Assembly (NCBI GenBank): GCA_016794585.1
Contig: JAEUJM010000044.1
Location: 124,001 to 188,000 of the forward strand
Direction: 5' to 3'
Source of the DNA: Acidimicrobiales bacterium
Lineage (GTDB): Bacteria; Actinomycetota; Acidimicrobiia; Acidimicrobiales; DATDAH01
DNA length: 64,000 nucleotides
Part shown: piece by piece, positions 50,033-58,530 of the stretch
Numbering within the stretch: position 1 is the stretch's first letter
Layout of the letters: each line of letters starts with the position of its first letter
The notes under the pieces: generated by a model
What the model was told of the DNA's origin: nothing
What the model saw: the letters and a program-made list of their open reading frames with translations, nothing else
Databases searched by the model: none
Made by a program: the position numbers and the translations under genes

Positions 50033-51904
50033 GTGACCGACGCCGCCCCCGCCGACGCGATCCCGGGGTCCCAGCGCCTGGCTCGGCGGATGTCCCGGGG
50101 CTTCGTCGCGCTCGCCGGTGGGCGGGTCGCGACCCTCGCCCTTCAGCTGGTCGCCTTCGCGGTGGTCGCCGCGTCCCTCGGCCCGGCCGGCGTCGGCGCG
50201 TACACGTTCGCGGTGGCCTTCTACGGGCTGTTCGCCTACGTGACCAACTTCGGCGTCCGGGCAATCGCCATGCGAGACATCGCGCAGCAACCCGAGCGCG
50301 AGCGCGAGCTGGTCACCAACCTCTTCTACCTCAGGGTGATCGCTGGTGCCCTGGCCTACGCCGTCCTCGTCGTGGTCCTGTTGCTGGGCGGCTACTCGCC
50401 GGTCGAGCGCCAGGCCGCTCTGGTCACCGGCGTGCTCCTGGTCGTGCTCGCCCTCGAGTCGTTCCAGGTGATCCTGGAGGTGCGCCTCCGCATGGGCTGG
50501 GTGTCCATCGCCGCCGTGGTCCAAGGGGTGGTCCTGGCCGTCGGCACCGTGGTCGTGTCTGTGCAGGACGGTGGCGTGGTCGCGTACCTCTGGGTGTTCG
50601 TCGCCTCCAACGCCGCCAACTTCGCCATTGTGGGCACCGTCGCCCTGCGCCAGTCGGGCCGCCTGCGCTGGAGGCCCCGTCCGGCCATCTGGGCCACCCT
50701 CGCCAAGGCCGCCGTCCTGTTGGGGCTGGCCCAGCTCTGCATCACGCTCTACTACCGGCTGGACCTGCTGATCCTCGCCGCCATCAAGCCCGCCGACGAC
50801 GTCGGCCAGTACGGCGCCGCATACCGCGTCCTCGAGACCTTCGTGGTCGTGCCGTCGCTCGCCATGACCGTGCTCACACCGGTGATCGCGTCGAGCGTCG
50901 TGGCGGGGATCGCGGTGCTCCAGCGCCGCTACGGGCACCTGATGCACGTCGTGGCGCTGGCGTCGTTCCCGGTCGCCGTGGCGGGGTTGCTCACCGCGTC
51001 CCGGGTGTTCCCCGCGCTGCCCGGCTTCGAGGAGTTCGCGGGCGCCGGCGACGCGCTGGCCATCCTGGCGATCGCCGCGCCGTGCATCTTCTTCGGCACC
51101 GTGTTGTCGGCCGTGCTCGTGTCCGGCCACCAGCAGGGGCGTCTGCTCGCCGTGTCCTTCGTGGGACTGCTCCTCAACGTCGGGCTGAACATCGCACTCA
51201 TCCCGCCGTTCTCCTACATCGGCGCCGCCGTGGCGACGTCCGTCACCGAGGTCGTCGTCGTGATCGGCCTGGTGCGCTCGCTCCGCCGTCACCTCGACGT
51301 GTCGTGGCCGTGGTCCCGCGTACTGCGGGCGGCCCGGGCATCGCTCGTGATGGCCGTGGTCCTCGTGCTCGGCTTCCCGCTCCCGCCGTTCGCGCAGCTG
51401 GCCCTCGGTCTGGTGGCCTACGTAGTGGCCCTGCTGCCCACCGGCTCGCTGCGGTGGGACGATCTGGGCGGCCTCATGGGCGCCGATGGTCCGACGGCGG
51501 TCGTCGGCGGTCCCGGCGACGCCGAGGCGGCCGGGTCGTTCGCGGTCGATCGGTCCGGTCCCCTCCGCACGTGGCGGGCATTGTTGGGCAGCGGGGCCTG
51601 CGTCCTCGTGGAGGACGGCATGCCCGTGCCCGCGTGGGCGCCGGCGGTGGCTCGTCTGGCGGGCTGTGAACCCGTGTCGCTGCGGGTCGTCGATCCGGCG
51701 CCGGGCGGCGACCGGTGGCGTAACCGGCTCTGGCCGTGGTTTCTCACGTCGGTGAAGGTCGTCGACTCCGACGGCCCCCGAGGGGACGCGGTCCGGGCCC
51801 GGTGGCCACGGCTCGCGAGCCGGGTGGTCCAGGCCAACGACGCGCCGATGACGGCACCGGCGCCAGGGCAGCGATCCGACGATGGGGTCGAGGTCGAGGC
51901 ATGA
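50033..51904 (+). CDS. Wzx-like polysaccharide flippase (MOP superfamily) with C-terminal extension
   Basis: 623 residues from GTG 50033. Residues about 20-470 have 12-14 hydrophobic helices with the Polysacc_synt/MurJ-type pattern: MSRGFVALAGGRVATLALQLVAFAVVAASLGPAGVGAYTFAVAFYGLF, NFGVRAIAMRDIAQ, LYYRLDLLILAAIKPADDVGQYGAAYRVLE and GRLLAVSFVGLLLNVGLNIALIPPFSYIGAAVATSVTEVVVV. It would move the lipid-linked repeat unit across the membrane. Unlike ordinary flippases of about 450-500 residues it has a soluble tail of about 140 residues (from TGSLRWDDLGGLMGADGP) with no recognised domain. ATGA overlap with the next GT4 gene. Confidence 0.87.
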   Translation: MTDAAPADAIPGSQRLARRMSRGFVALAGGRVATLALQLVAFAVVAASLGPAGVGAYTFAVAFYGLFAYVTNFGVRAIAMRDIAQQPERERELVTNLFYLRVIAGALAYAVLVVVLLLGGYSPVERQAALVTGVLLVVLALESFQVILEVRLRMGWVSIAAVVQGVVLAVGTVVVSVQDGGVVAYLWVFVASNAANFAIVGTVALRQSGRLRWRPRPAIWATLAKAAVLLGLAQLCITLYYRLDLLILAAIKPADDVGQYGAAYRVLETFVVVPSLAMTVLTPVIASSVVAGIAVLQRRYGHLMHVVALASFPVAVAGLLTASRVFPALPGFEEFAGAGDALAILAIAAPCIFFGTVLSAVLVSGHQQGRLLAVSFVGLLLNVGLNIALIPPFSYIGAAVATSVTEVVVVIGLVRSLRRHLDVSWPWSRVLRAARASLVMAVVLVLGFPLPPFAQLALGLVAYVVALLPTGSLRWDDLGGLMGADGPTAVVGGPGDAEAAGSFAVDRSGPLRTWRALLGSGACVLVEDGMPVPAWAPAVARLAGCEPVSLRVVDPAPGGDRWRNRLWPWFLTSVKVVDSDGPRGDAVRARWPRLASRVVQANDAPMTAPAPGQRSDDGVEVEA

Positions 51905-53013
51905 GCGACCCCTCTGTGCTGCTCGTGCACGAGTTTCCCGGTGCGTTCGGGGGCGCCGAGCGCTACCTCGAGCTTCTCGGCGCCGGGCTGACCGCGGCAG
52001 GCATCGCCACGAGTGCGGTCGTGTTCGTCGATGACGCCGGTGCCGCGGCGAGGCTCCACGATCGCCTTGCGGCCATCGCGCCGGACACCCGGGTGGTGAC
52101 CGGACGGAGTCGGCCCGGCCCCATCCGCCGGGCGGTGCGGGCGCATCAACCGACCGTGCTGCACTGGAACTTCGTCGACCCGTTCGCCTTCCGAGGGGCC
52201 TCCTGGCTGCTGTTGCCCTGGGGGCGTCCCTCTGTGATCACCGACCACCTGCCGCAGCTCCGTCACGCCGGACCGCATTGGGAGGCCACCCGTCGACTCG
52301 CCAACCGGCGCATCGCTGCGATGATCGTGGTGGGTGAGGCTGCCCGCCGTGCGGCTGCGCAGCGCTGGGCGAGGCCGCCGGCCATCGAGGTGGTGCCGAA
52401 CGGCGTGCCGATCGGCGCGGGTGGGGTCCGTGCGCCGATCGCGGGCGCCGACGTCGCACGGCTGCTGTTCGTCGGCCGTCTGACCGAGCAGAAGGGCACC
52501 GACCTCCTGGTTCCCGTGCTCGAGGCCGTACGGGCGGCGGGGACCCCTGCCCGGCTGCGTGTGGCCGGGGAGGGCCCGCAGGCGGGAGCGCTCGCCGCTG
52601 AGGTCGCCAAGGCGGGCCTCGCCGATCAGGTGGACCTCGTGGGCTTCTCGCCCGACCCACTCGCCGAGATGGGCGAGGCCGACGTCCTGCTGGCGCCGTC
52701 GACGTACGAGGGCCTGCCCTTCACCCCACTGGAGGCGCTGAGCACGGGTCTGCCGCTGGTCCTGTCCGACATCCCACCCCACGTCGAGCTCGCTGAGCAG
52801 GGTGCCGGGGCCGGTGCCCAGGTGGTGGCCGGTCGCTCGCCGGACGACTGGGCGCGGGCGGTCGGGCGGGCCATCGCGGATCTGCCCGCCGCCAGCCGGG
52901 ACGCCCTTGACCTGGCGAGAGCGCACGACCTCGCGACGATGGTCGAGCGGACGGCGGCGGTCTATCGGCGGGCCGAGGCGACCCTCGACGAGGGCGGGGC
53001 CGCAGTCAGCTGA
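51901..53013 (+). CDS. family 4-type glycosyltransferase
   Basis: 370 residues from ATG 51901. GT-B glycosyltransferase: VLLVHEFPGAFGGAERYLELLGAGLTAAG at the acceptor-domain P-loop-like start, EVVPNGVPIGAGG, LLFVGRLTEQKGTDLLVPVLEAV, LRVAGEGPQAGALAAEVAKAGLADQVDLVGF and LLAPSTYEGLPFTPLEALSTGLPLVLSD (E-x7-E). All are standard GT4 motifs for nucleotide-sugar binding. Adds one residue of the repeat unit; donor not identifiable. Its last 52 bases overlap the 3' end of the convergent polymerase gene. Confidence 0.9.
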   Translation: MSDPSVLLVHEFPGAFGGAERYLELLGAGLTAAGIATSAVVFVDDAGAAARLHDRLAAIAPDTRVVTGRSRPGPIRRAVRAHQPTVLHWNFVDPFAFRGASWLLLPWGRPSVITDHLPQLRHAGPHWEATRRLANRRIAAMIVVGEAARRAAAQRWARPPAIEVVPNGVPIGAGGVRAPIAGADVARLLFVGRLTEQKGTDLLVPVLEAVRAAGTPARLRVAGEGPQAGALAAEVAKAGLADQVDLVGFSPDPLAEMGEADVLLAPSTYEGLPFTPLEALSTGLPLVLSDIPPHVELAEQGAGAGAQVVAGRSPDDWARAVGRAIADLPAASRDALDLARAHDLATMVERTAAVYRRAEATLDEGGAAVS

Positions 53014-54440
53014 CGCTCGCCTGGTGGTCCGCCGGTCGCGGTCAACCAGCCCAGGACGGTGCCCACGGCGATGGTGAGGCGGAAGTCGATGCCGGTGAAC
53101 GGGCCCGTCAGCTCGGCCACGAGCAGGCCGACCCACCCCGCGGCCACGGCGAGGCCCACGACGCGCACCAGCGGATCGCCGGCGCGCCGGAAGCGGTGGT
53201 ACGCGACCGTGATGGCAGATCCGGCCAGCCAGACGTAGGCCAGCACCCCCAGGACCCCCAGCTTGAGCCAGTACCAGAGGGGGGTGACGTGGGTGTAGTA
53301 GCGGCCCCCCGGGTGCAGCTCGGACACGGCGTACCGCTGGGTCCAGGGGATGCCCAGGCCGAGGCCCTCGACCGGGTGCGCCTTCACCTCGGCCACCACG
53401 TTGCGTTGCTCCTCGAGGCGGTATCGGTCGCCGGAGGTCGCGTTCAGGCGTGACGGGGACAGGGACTGCGCCCGGTCGATGATCGGATTCGTGCTGTCCG
53501 TCGACCCGCCGACGCTCATGACGGTCCAGAGCGACAGACCGATCGCGAGCAGCAGCAGCACGACGACCGGTCGGCTCCGGCGCCCGGCGGCCAGGAAGCC
53601 GACGATCACGAGGCCCAGGACCAAGGCGATCCAGAAACTGCGCCGGAACGAGAGCAGCAGCGACAGGGCGACCACCGGCGACGACAGCCAGATCCATCGA
53701 GGCAGCTGCACCCGGCGGATGGCAGCGGCCAGCAGCGTGAGCAGGAACACGACCATGAGGAAGTTCATGGTGGGCTCGTAGAAGGTGACAGGGCTCTGCC
53801 CGGGGCTGAGTTCACCGCCGTAGAGGCGGGTGGCGATGCCGATCGCGGCCTTCACCGGGATGAGGACCGCAGCGACCTGAAGCGCGGTCCGCCAGCGTTG
53901 CTGCTTGGCGAGTACGTAGCCAGCCACTGGGACGAAGATCACGAAGAAGATCAGCGGCCGCACCTGCGGGAAGATGGCCAGCGTGCCCGCTCCGGCCGAG
54001 CGGCCCACGACGACTCCCGCCAACGTGGCGGCGGCGAGCACGAGTAGCGGTCCCGTGAAAGGGCCCAGGAGCCGCTCGGCGTCGTGGTCCCGGCCGATCT
54101 CGATGGCCACGCCGGCCACCAGGACCACGAGGAGCAGGTCCGTGGGCCCGAGGAGCACTCCCGGAAGCCCCTCGTACCACTGCTCCACGGTGAGCAAGGC
54201 CCCCGTGGTGTCCTCGAAGAGGATGACGCTGGCGACGAGCAGCCCGAACGTGAGCCCGGGTCGTTGGACGAGCACGAAGGCGCCCACGCCGGCGATCACC
54301 GCGAGAGGCACGAAGACGCCGAGCGCAGCGATGCCCACGCCCAGCACCAGGCCGACCGCGGCCCCGGCGATCACGGTGGCCACGAGGGCCCCTGCGAGCG
54401 CGGTGGGGGAGCGCGGTGTCTCCATGACGTCGAGGTTCAC
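52962..54440 (-). CDS. O-antigen ligase/polymerase-like membrane protein (Wzy-like)
   Basis: 492 residues from GTG 54440, overlapping the upstream stop. About twelve transmembrane helices and one large extracytoplasmic loop between residues about 300 and 390 (STDSTNPIIDRAQSLSPSRLNATSGDRYRLEEQRNVVAEVKAHPVEGLGLGIPW ... GRYYTHVTPLWYWLKLG). The loop pattern R-x-ExxRNVVAEVKxHPxxGLGxG, then H-N/T near YTHVTP, is the Wzy_C/WaaL signature. It would join repeat units on the outside of the membrane. Followed by no other gene on its strand; its end overlaps the convergent GT4 gene by 52 bases. Confidence 0.87.
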   Translation of the reverse strand: MNLDVMETPRSPTALAGALVATVIAGAAVGLVLGVGIAALGVFVPLAVIAGVGAFVLVQRPGLTFGLLVASVILFEDTTGALLTVEQWYEGLPGVLLGPTDLLLVVLVAGVAIEIGRDHDAERLLGPFTGPLLVLAAATLAGVVVGRSAGAGTLAIFPQVRPLIFFVIFVPVAGYVLAKQQRWRTALQVAAVLIPVKAAIGIATRLYGGELSPGQSPVTFYEPTMNFLMVVFLLTLLAAAIRRVQLPRWIWLSSPVVALSLLLSFRRSFWIALVLGLVIVGFLAAGRRSRPVVVLLLLAIGLSLWTVMSVGGSTDSTNPIIDRAQSLSPSRLNATSGDRYRLEEQRNVVAEVKAHPVEGLGLGIPWTQRYAVSELHPGGRYYTHVTPLWYWLKLGVLGVLAYVWLAGSAITVAYHRFRRAGDPLVRVVGLAVAAGWVGLLVAELTGPFTGIDFRLTIAVGTVLGWLTATGGPPGERQLTAAPPSSRVASARR

Positions 54441-55828
54441 GCCGGCACCCCGGCGAGCCGTCGACGGCGGAGGACCACGAGGGTGGTCGCGAAGAGGACG
54501 ACCGTGGCCAGGAACTTCGCGCTGACGATCGGCTGGAGTACGACGCTCGTGGGCAGGGCGTCGTACTCGTCGCCGCTCTGGAGCAGGAGGGCCCACACGC
54601 CGAAGCTGGCGGCCGTGGCGGCGAGGAGCGCCCGGTCGCCCAACGACTCCGTGCCGCGGACCAGGAGGTACTCGGTGAGGGGGAGCCAGGCGAAGAGCAG
54701 GAACACCGCGTAGTGCTCCCAGGAGATGGTCGAGACCAGCACCGCCATGGTGAGCCACAGGCCCCACTCCAGGTCGAGCCTGGTCGGCGCCGGCTCGGCC
54801 ACGGGGGGCCGGCGCGTGGTGAACCAGATCGTCAGGGCGACGGCGGCGAGGGCGAGGAGCGTGGTGAGCGGACGCACGATGCCGTCGGCCCGCAGCACGG
54901 GATCGACGTAGGGGTTGTCGGTGAAGAGGCGGTGGAGGGTGCCCGAGATGCCCTGGTTGCGGACGAACGGCTCGACCCGACTCGTGATCTCGGGAACGAC
55001 CTCGGTGAAGAACCGCTGGAAGGTGGTGACCCCCACGACGGGGAGGGTGAGCAGCGAGAGTGCGGCCATCGTCACGATCGATGCCGCCACGGCTCGGTGC
55101 TGGCGCTTGAGGACGAGCAGCACCAGGAGGACGACGGGGAACACCTTGATGAGCGCGGCGACGGCGATCCAGGCGCCGGCGCCGAGCTGGTCGCCGCGTC
55201 GCAGACGGCGCAGTGCCAGCGCGCAGGCGAGGAAGACGAGCGAGTTGGCCTGGCCGAGGTAGAGGCCCCAGAAGAACGGGAACAGCACGAGCAGCGCACA
55301 CCAGCCGGAAAGGACGAGGACCCGTCGAATCGGGGGCGCCCGGTCCGAGAACAGCACCCAGATTGCGAGGAACTGCGCGCCCAGGTTCACCAACAGGAAG
55401 ACGAGCTTCGACGCGCCCAAGGGCAGGAGCGAGGCCGGAAGCAGGGCCACCGCGGCGACCGGGGGATAGAGGAACGGCTCGACGGAGTCGTAGCCGCCGA
55501 CCGCGCCGTCCCGATCTCCCTCGGCTGCAGGGCCGGTCACCCCGAAGCGATCGGCTTGGCGCTGGAACTCTTCCTGGGTGCCATACATCTCAGGAGCGTC
55601 GCCGGCCCGGATGAGCCGGCCGGCCACGTAGTAGGCCGTGAAGTCCTGCCCGAGGCGGGGCCCGAAGAGCGCTTGGCCCAGGTTGTAGGCACCGGCCACC
55701 AGGGCCAGCACGATGAGCACGATGCCGATGCCCCGGAGCAGTGCGCTGGGCGTCGGGGGTTCCTCGGGCGTGGGTGCCTCCGTCGGCTCGGCCGGGTCGT
55801 CGGGCACGACCGGCGACCCGAGGGTCAC
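54437..55828 (-). CDS. GT87 family (DUF2029) polyprenyl-phosphate-dependent glycosyltransferase
   Basis: 463 residues from GTG 55828. About ten transmembrane segments; N-terminal loop QDFTAYYVAGRLIRAGDAPEMYGTQEEFQR holds the acidic residue of the GT-C fold, and SVEPFLYPPVAAVALLPASLLPLGASKLVFLLVNLGA, FFWGLYLGQANSLVFLACALAL and IAVAALIKVFPVVLLVLLVLKRQ are the GT87 hallmarks known from mycobacterial mannosyl/arabinosyl transferases. It would add a sugar from a polyprenyl-phosphate donor on the outer face. GTGA overlaps at both ends show it is coupled with the BY-kinase gene upstream and the polymerase gene downstream. Confidence 0.9.
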   Translation of the reverse strand: MTLGSPVVPDDPAEPTEAPTPEEPPTPSALLRGIGIVLIVLALVAGAYNLGQALFGPRLGQDFTAYYVAGRLIRAGDAPEMYGTQEEFQRQADRFGVTGPAAEGDRDGAVGGYDSVEPFLYPPVAAVALLPASLLPLGASKLVFLLVNLGAQFLAIWVLFSDRAPPIRRVLVLSGWCALLVLFPFFWGLYLGQANSLVFLACALALRRLRRGDQLGAGAWIAVAALIKVFPVVLLVLLVLKRQHRAVAASIVTMAALSLLTLPVVGVTTFQRFFTEVVPEITSRVEPFVRNQGISGTLHRLFTDNPYVDPVLRADGIVRPLTTLLALAAVALTIWFTTRRPPVAEPAPTRLDLEWGLWLTMAVLVSTISWEHYAVFLLFAWLPLTEYLLVRGTESLGDRALLAATAASFGVWALLLQSGDEYDALPTSVVLQPIVSAKFLATVVLFATTLVVLRRRRLAGVPA

Positions 55829-57318
55829 GCCGTGGCCCTGACGACCTCGGCCTCGTGCATGCCGCGCTGGTCGGCGTAGCTGTAGCGGCGCTCGGGCGTC
55901 GACGCGCTGTTGAACACGAACCCGATGACGGGGGCGTCGATGGCACGGAGGGTCTCGAGGGCGCGGCGCACGTCGCTGCGGCGGTCCTTGCGGCCGTCGA
56001 CCACGAAGAGCACGCCGTCGGCGTAGTGGGCGATGACCAGGGGGTCGACGACGGGGAGCGTCGGCGGGCTGTCGATGACCGACAGGTCGTACTGGGCGCT
56101 GATGTTGTCGAACACCTGGGCGGCCCGGTCGGTGGTGAGGGCGGCGGCGGGGTCGAGGATGCCGCTGCCTGCAGGCACGACGTCGAGGTACTCGCTGGCC
56201 CCGGGAACGGGGAGCGACCAGAGGGGGAGGCGGCCGCCTGCCAGCTCGGGGTTCGGCGTGGAGGCCGCGCCGACGAGGTCCGTCATGCCCGGCTTGACGG
56301 GGATGCCCAGGCGCTTGTTGATGGCCGGTCGGCGGAAGTCGCAGTCGACGAGGATGACCCGTCGGCCCTCGGCGGCGAAGGACTGCGCCATGTTGATCGA
56401 GATGTGGGTCTTGCCCGAGCCGGGGGTGGCGCTGGTGACCATGAGCACCGGGCCGACGTGCTCACGCAGCGCGTACGAGACGCTGGTGCGCAGCACCCGG
56501 AACGCCTCGACCGCCTCGGCGGTGTCGGGGTTGGAGCGGGAGACCGAGGCCAGCACGGGCAGGCCGAGGTCCTGCGCAGCCTCCTCTGCACTGGCGTAGC
56601 GGTCGGTGAGGGCGGAGCGGGCGTACGCCGCGGCCGAGCCGATCACCAGGGCGGCCAGGAAGGCCAGCACGGCGTTGCGCAGGGGCTTGGGGGCCGACGG
56701 GGCGCCCGGTGGCGTGGCCTCCTCGAGGATGGTGGCGGCGTCGGACGGGGCGCCCCGGACCTCGGCGGCCTGGGTCTGGAGCTGCTCGAGCTCCGTGGTG
56801 AGGGCCACGTCGTCCGGATCGGAGACGAGACTGGTGTTGATCTCGTCCACCCGCGCTTGGATGCGGTCGATCGTGGTCTCGCGCTCCGCGTCCTGTCGGT
56901 CGCTGATGAACGTGGAGAACGCCGTCGCGTAGGCGTTGGCCACCTCGGCGGCGGTGTCTGGGTCGCCCGCCGTGGCGGTGAAGTCCAGCAGCTGGACGTC
57001 CGCTCGGGGCGCCACGGCGACGCCGGTGGGGAGGGCCGGGTCCTCGGCGTCCGGGTCGAGGGCTGCGGCGGCCGCCTCCTGGACGGGCCGCGTGCGGGCC
57101 AGGGACGCGTAGAAGTTCGCCTGCTGGAACAGCTCGTCGGCGGAGACGAACTCCTGTTGCTGCGCCCGGCCCGAGACGACCTGGACGACTGCGGTCGCCT
57201 CGTACTCCTCTGACTGCAACGACGACAGGCCGAACACCACGACCGCCGCCACGGACGCGAACGCGAGGAGCCACCATCGGTAGCCCCACACGATGTGCAG
57301 CGGGTTCGTGGATTCCAT
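55825..57318 (-). CDS. fused Wzz chain-length regulator and bacterial tyrosine kinase (Wzc-like)
   Basis: 497 residues from ATG 57318. N-terminal Wzz part: TM1 (YRWWLLAFASVAAVVVFGLSSL), a periplasmic coiled-coil-rich domain with YEATAVVQV and ETTIDRIQARVDEINTSL, TM2 (LRNAVLAFLAALVIGSAAAYA). C-terminal P-loop kinase: Walker A SATPGSGKTHIS (Lys303), Walker A' VILVDCDFRRPAINKRLGI, Walker B LSVIDSPPTLPVVDPLV. The C-terminal tail has only two tyrosines (ERRYSYADQ) rather than a long Tyr cluster. It controls polymer length and export by cycles of autophosphorylation. A matching LMW phosphatase is encoded at 30947-31609. Divergent from the GT4 gene at 57443. Confidence 0.92.
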   Translation of the reverse strand: MESTNPLHIVWGYRWWLLAFASVAAVVVFGLSSLQSEEYEATAVVQVVSGRAQQQEFVSADELFQQANFYASLARTRPVQEAAAAALDPDAEDPALPTGVAVAPRADVQLLDFTATAGDPDTAAEVANAYATAFSTFISDRQDAERETTIDRIQARVDEINTSLVSDPDDVALTTELEQLQTQAAEVRGAPSDAATILEEATPPGAPSAPKPLRNAVLAFLAALVIGSAAAYARSALTDRYASAEEAAQDLGLPVLASVSRSNPDTAEAVEAFRVLRTSVSYALREHVGPVLMVTSATPGSGKTHISINMAQSFAAEGRRVILVDCDFRRPAINKRLGIPVKPGMTDLVGAASTPNPELAGGRLPLWSLPVPGASEYLDVVPAGSGILDPAAALTTDRAAQVFDNISAQYDLSVIDSPPTLPVVDPLVIAHYADGVLFVVDGRKDRRSDVRRALETLRAIDAPVIGFVFNSASTPERRYSYADQRGMHEAEVVRATA

Positions 57319-57442
57319 CTCGGTCAGGCCCCTCGATCTCCCAGGACGCGCGCCGCTCGAGCGACCTGCGCCTATCGGCCCCATCACACCACTCTTTACG
57401 CCTGCGATGGCGGCGGGAGGTGGCAGCGGTAGGTTCGGCAGA

Positions 57443-58516
57443 GTGCGCGTCGAGCTCGTCCACGAGTGGCTCACCAACATGGCGGGCTCCGAGAAGGTCG
57501 TCGGCGCGCTCCGGCGCACCTATCCGGGGGCCGCGGTCAACACCAGCTTGTTCTACGCCCCCGAGTTCCCGGGCTGGGAACCCGTGCGCACCACGTTCCT
57601 CCAGCGCTTCGCCACCAGACGCGGGGCGCATCTCCGGGTGCTACCGCTCATCCCGGCGGCCATGCACACCCTGAAGGTCCCCGATGCCGACCTGGTGATC
57701 ACGAGCTTCCACTCGTTCGCCCTGGACGCCCGGGTGCCCGACGGCGTGCCCCACCTCGTCTACTGCCACACGCCGCCGCGGTTCCTGTGGGAGCGCGACC
57801 AGCTGGCGGGCGAGCGGGGGCTGTCGACCTGGCTCACCGGGTCGGCCGCCGCCGTCCTGAAGCCCGGCGACCGTCGACGCAGCCGTCGTCCGGACCTCTT
57901 CGTGGCCAACTCCAGCGAGGTGCGGGGCCGCATCCAGGCGGCATACGGGCGCGAGGCCGAGGTGGTCCACCCGCCCGTCGAGGTCGAGCGCTTCGCCGCC
58001 GCCCTGGGCGAGCCCAAGGGGGACTACTTCGTGTCGTTCTCCCGTCTGGTGGCCTACAAGCGGGTCGACCTCGTCATCGAGGCCTTCCGGGAGCTGGGCT
58101 GGCCGCTCGTCGTGGCGGGGGAGGGACGGGCCCGCGCCGAGCTGGAGGCCACCGCCCCGCCGAACGTGCACTTCGCAGGGCGGGTGCCCGACGACGAGCT
58201 CCCGGCGCTGCTGGCCGGCGCCCGCGGCCTGGTCTTCGCCGGGGTGGAGGACTTCGGCATCACCATGGTCGAGGCCATGGCGGCCGGGACCCCGGTGATC
58301 GCGCTCGACGCCGGCGGCGCCCGCGACTCGGTCGAGCCCGGCCGGTCGGGCCTGCTCTTCGCCGAGCCGACAGTGCCGTCCCTCGTCGAGGCGGTGCGCC
58401 GAGCGGCCGCGATCGAGTGGGACGCGGCCGACGTGTCGTCGTCCGCCCACCGCTTCACCGAGGAGCGGTTCTCCACCGCCATGGCCGGCCTCGGTGCCTC
58501 ACTGGCCACCGGCTGA
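57443..58516 (+). CDS. family 4 glycosyltransferase, WbaZ-like
   Basis: 357 residues from GTG 57443 (MRVELVHEWLTNMAGSEKVVGALRRTYPGA). This N-terminus, together with VYCHTPPRFLWERDQL, LFVANSSEVRGRIQAAYGREAEVVHPPVEVERF, YFVSFSRLVAYKRVDLVIEAFRELGWPLVVAGEG and FAGVEDFGITMVEAMAAGTPVIALDAGGARDSV, matches the WbaZ-type mannosyltransferase subgroup of GT4. Mannose as the sugar is therefore likely but not proven. The open frame begins earlier (57293) inside the divergent kinase gene region; I start at the GTG where similarity begins. The initiating transferase gene follows after 14 bases. Confidence 0.9.
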   Translation: MRVELVHEWLTNMAGSEKVVGALRRTYPGAAVNTSLFYAPEFPGWEPVRTTFLQRFATRRGAHLRVLPLIPAAMHTLKVPDADLVITSFHSFALDARVPDGVPHLVYCHTPPRFLWERDQLAGERGLSTWLTGSAAAVLKPGDRRRSRRPDLFVANSSEVRGRIQAAYGREAEVVHPPVEVERFAAALGEPKGDYFVSFSRLVAYKRVDLVIEAFRELGWPLVVAGEGRARAELEATAPPNVHFAGRVPDDELPALLAGARGLVFAGVEDFGITMVEAMAAGTPVIALDAGGARDSVEPGRSGLLFAEPTVPSLVEAVRRAAAIEWDAADVSSSAHRFTEERFSTAMAGLGASLATG

Positions 58517-58530
58517 CGGAGAGGCCCGCC

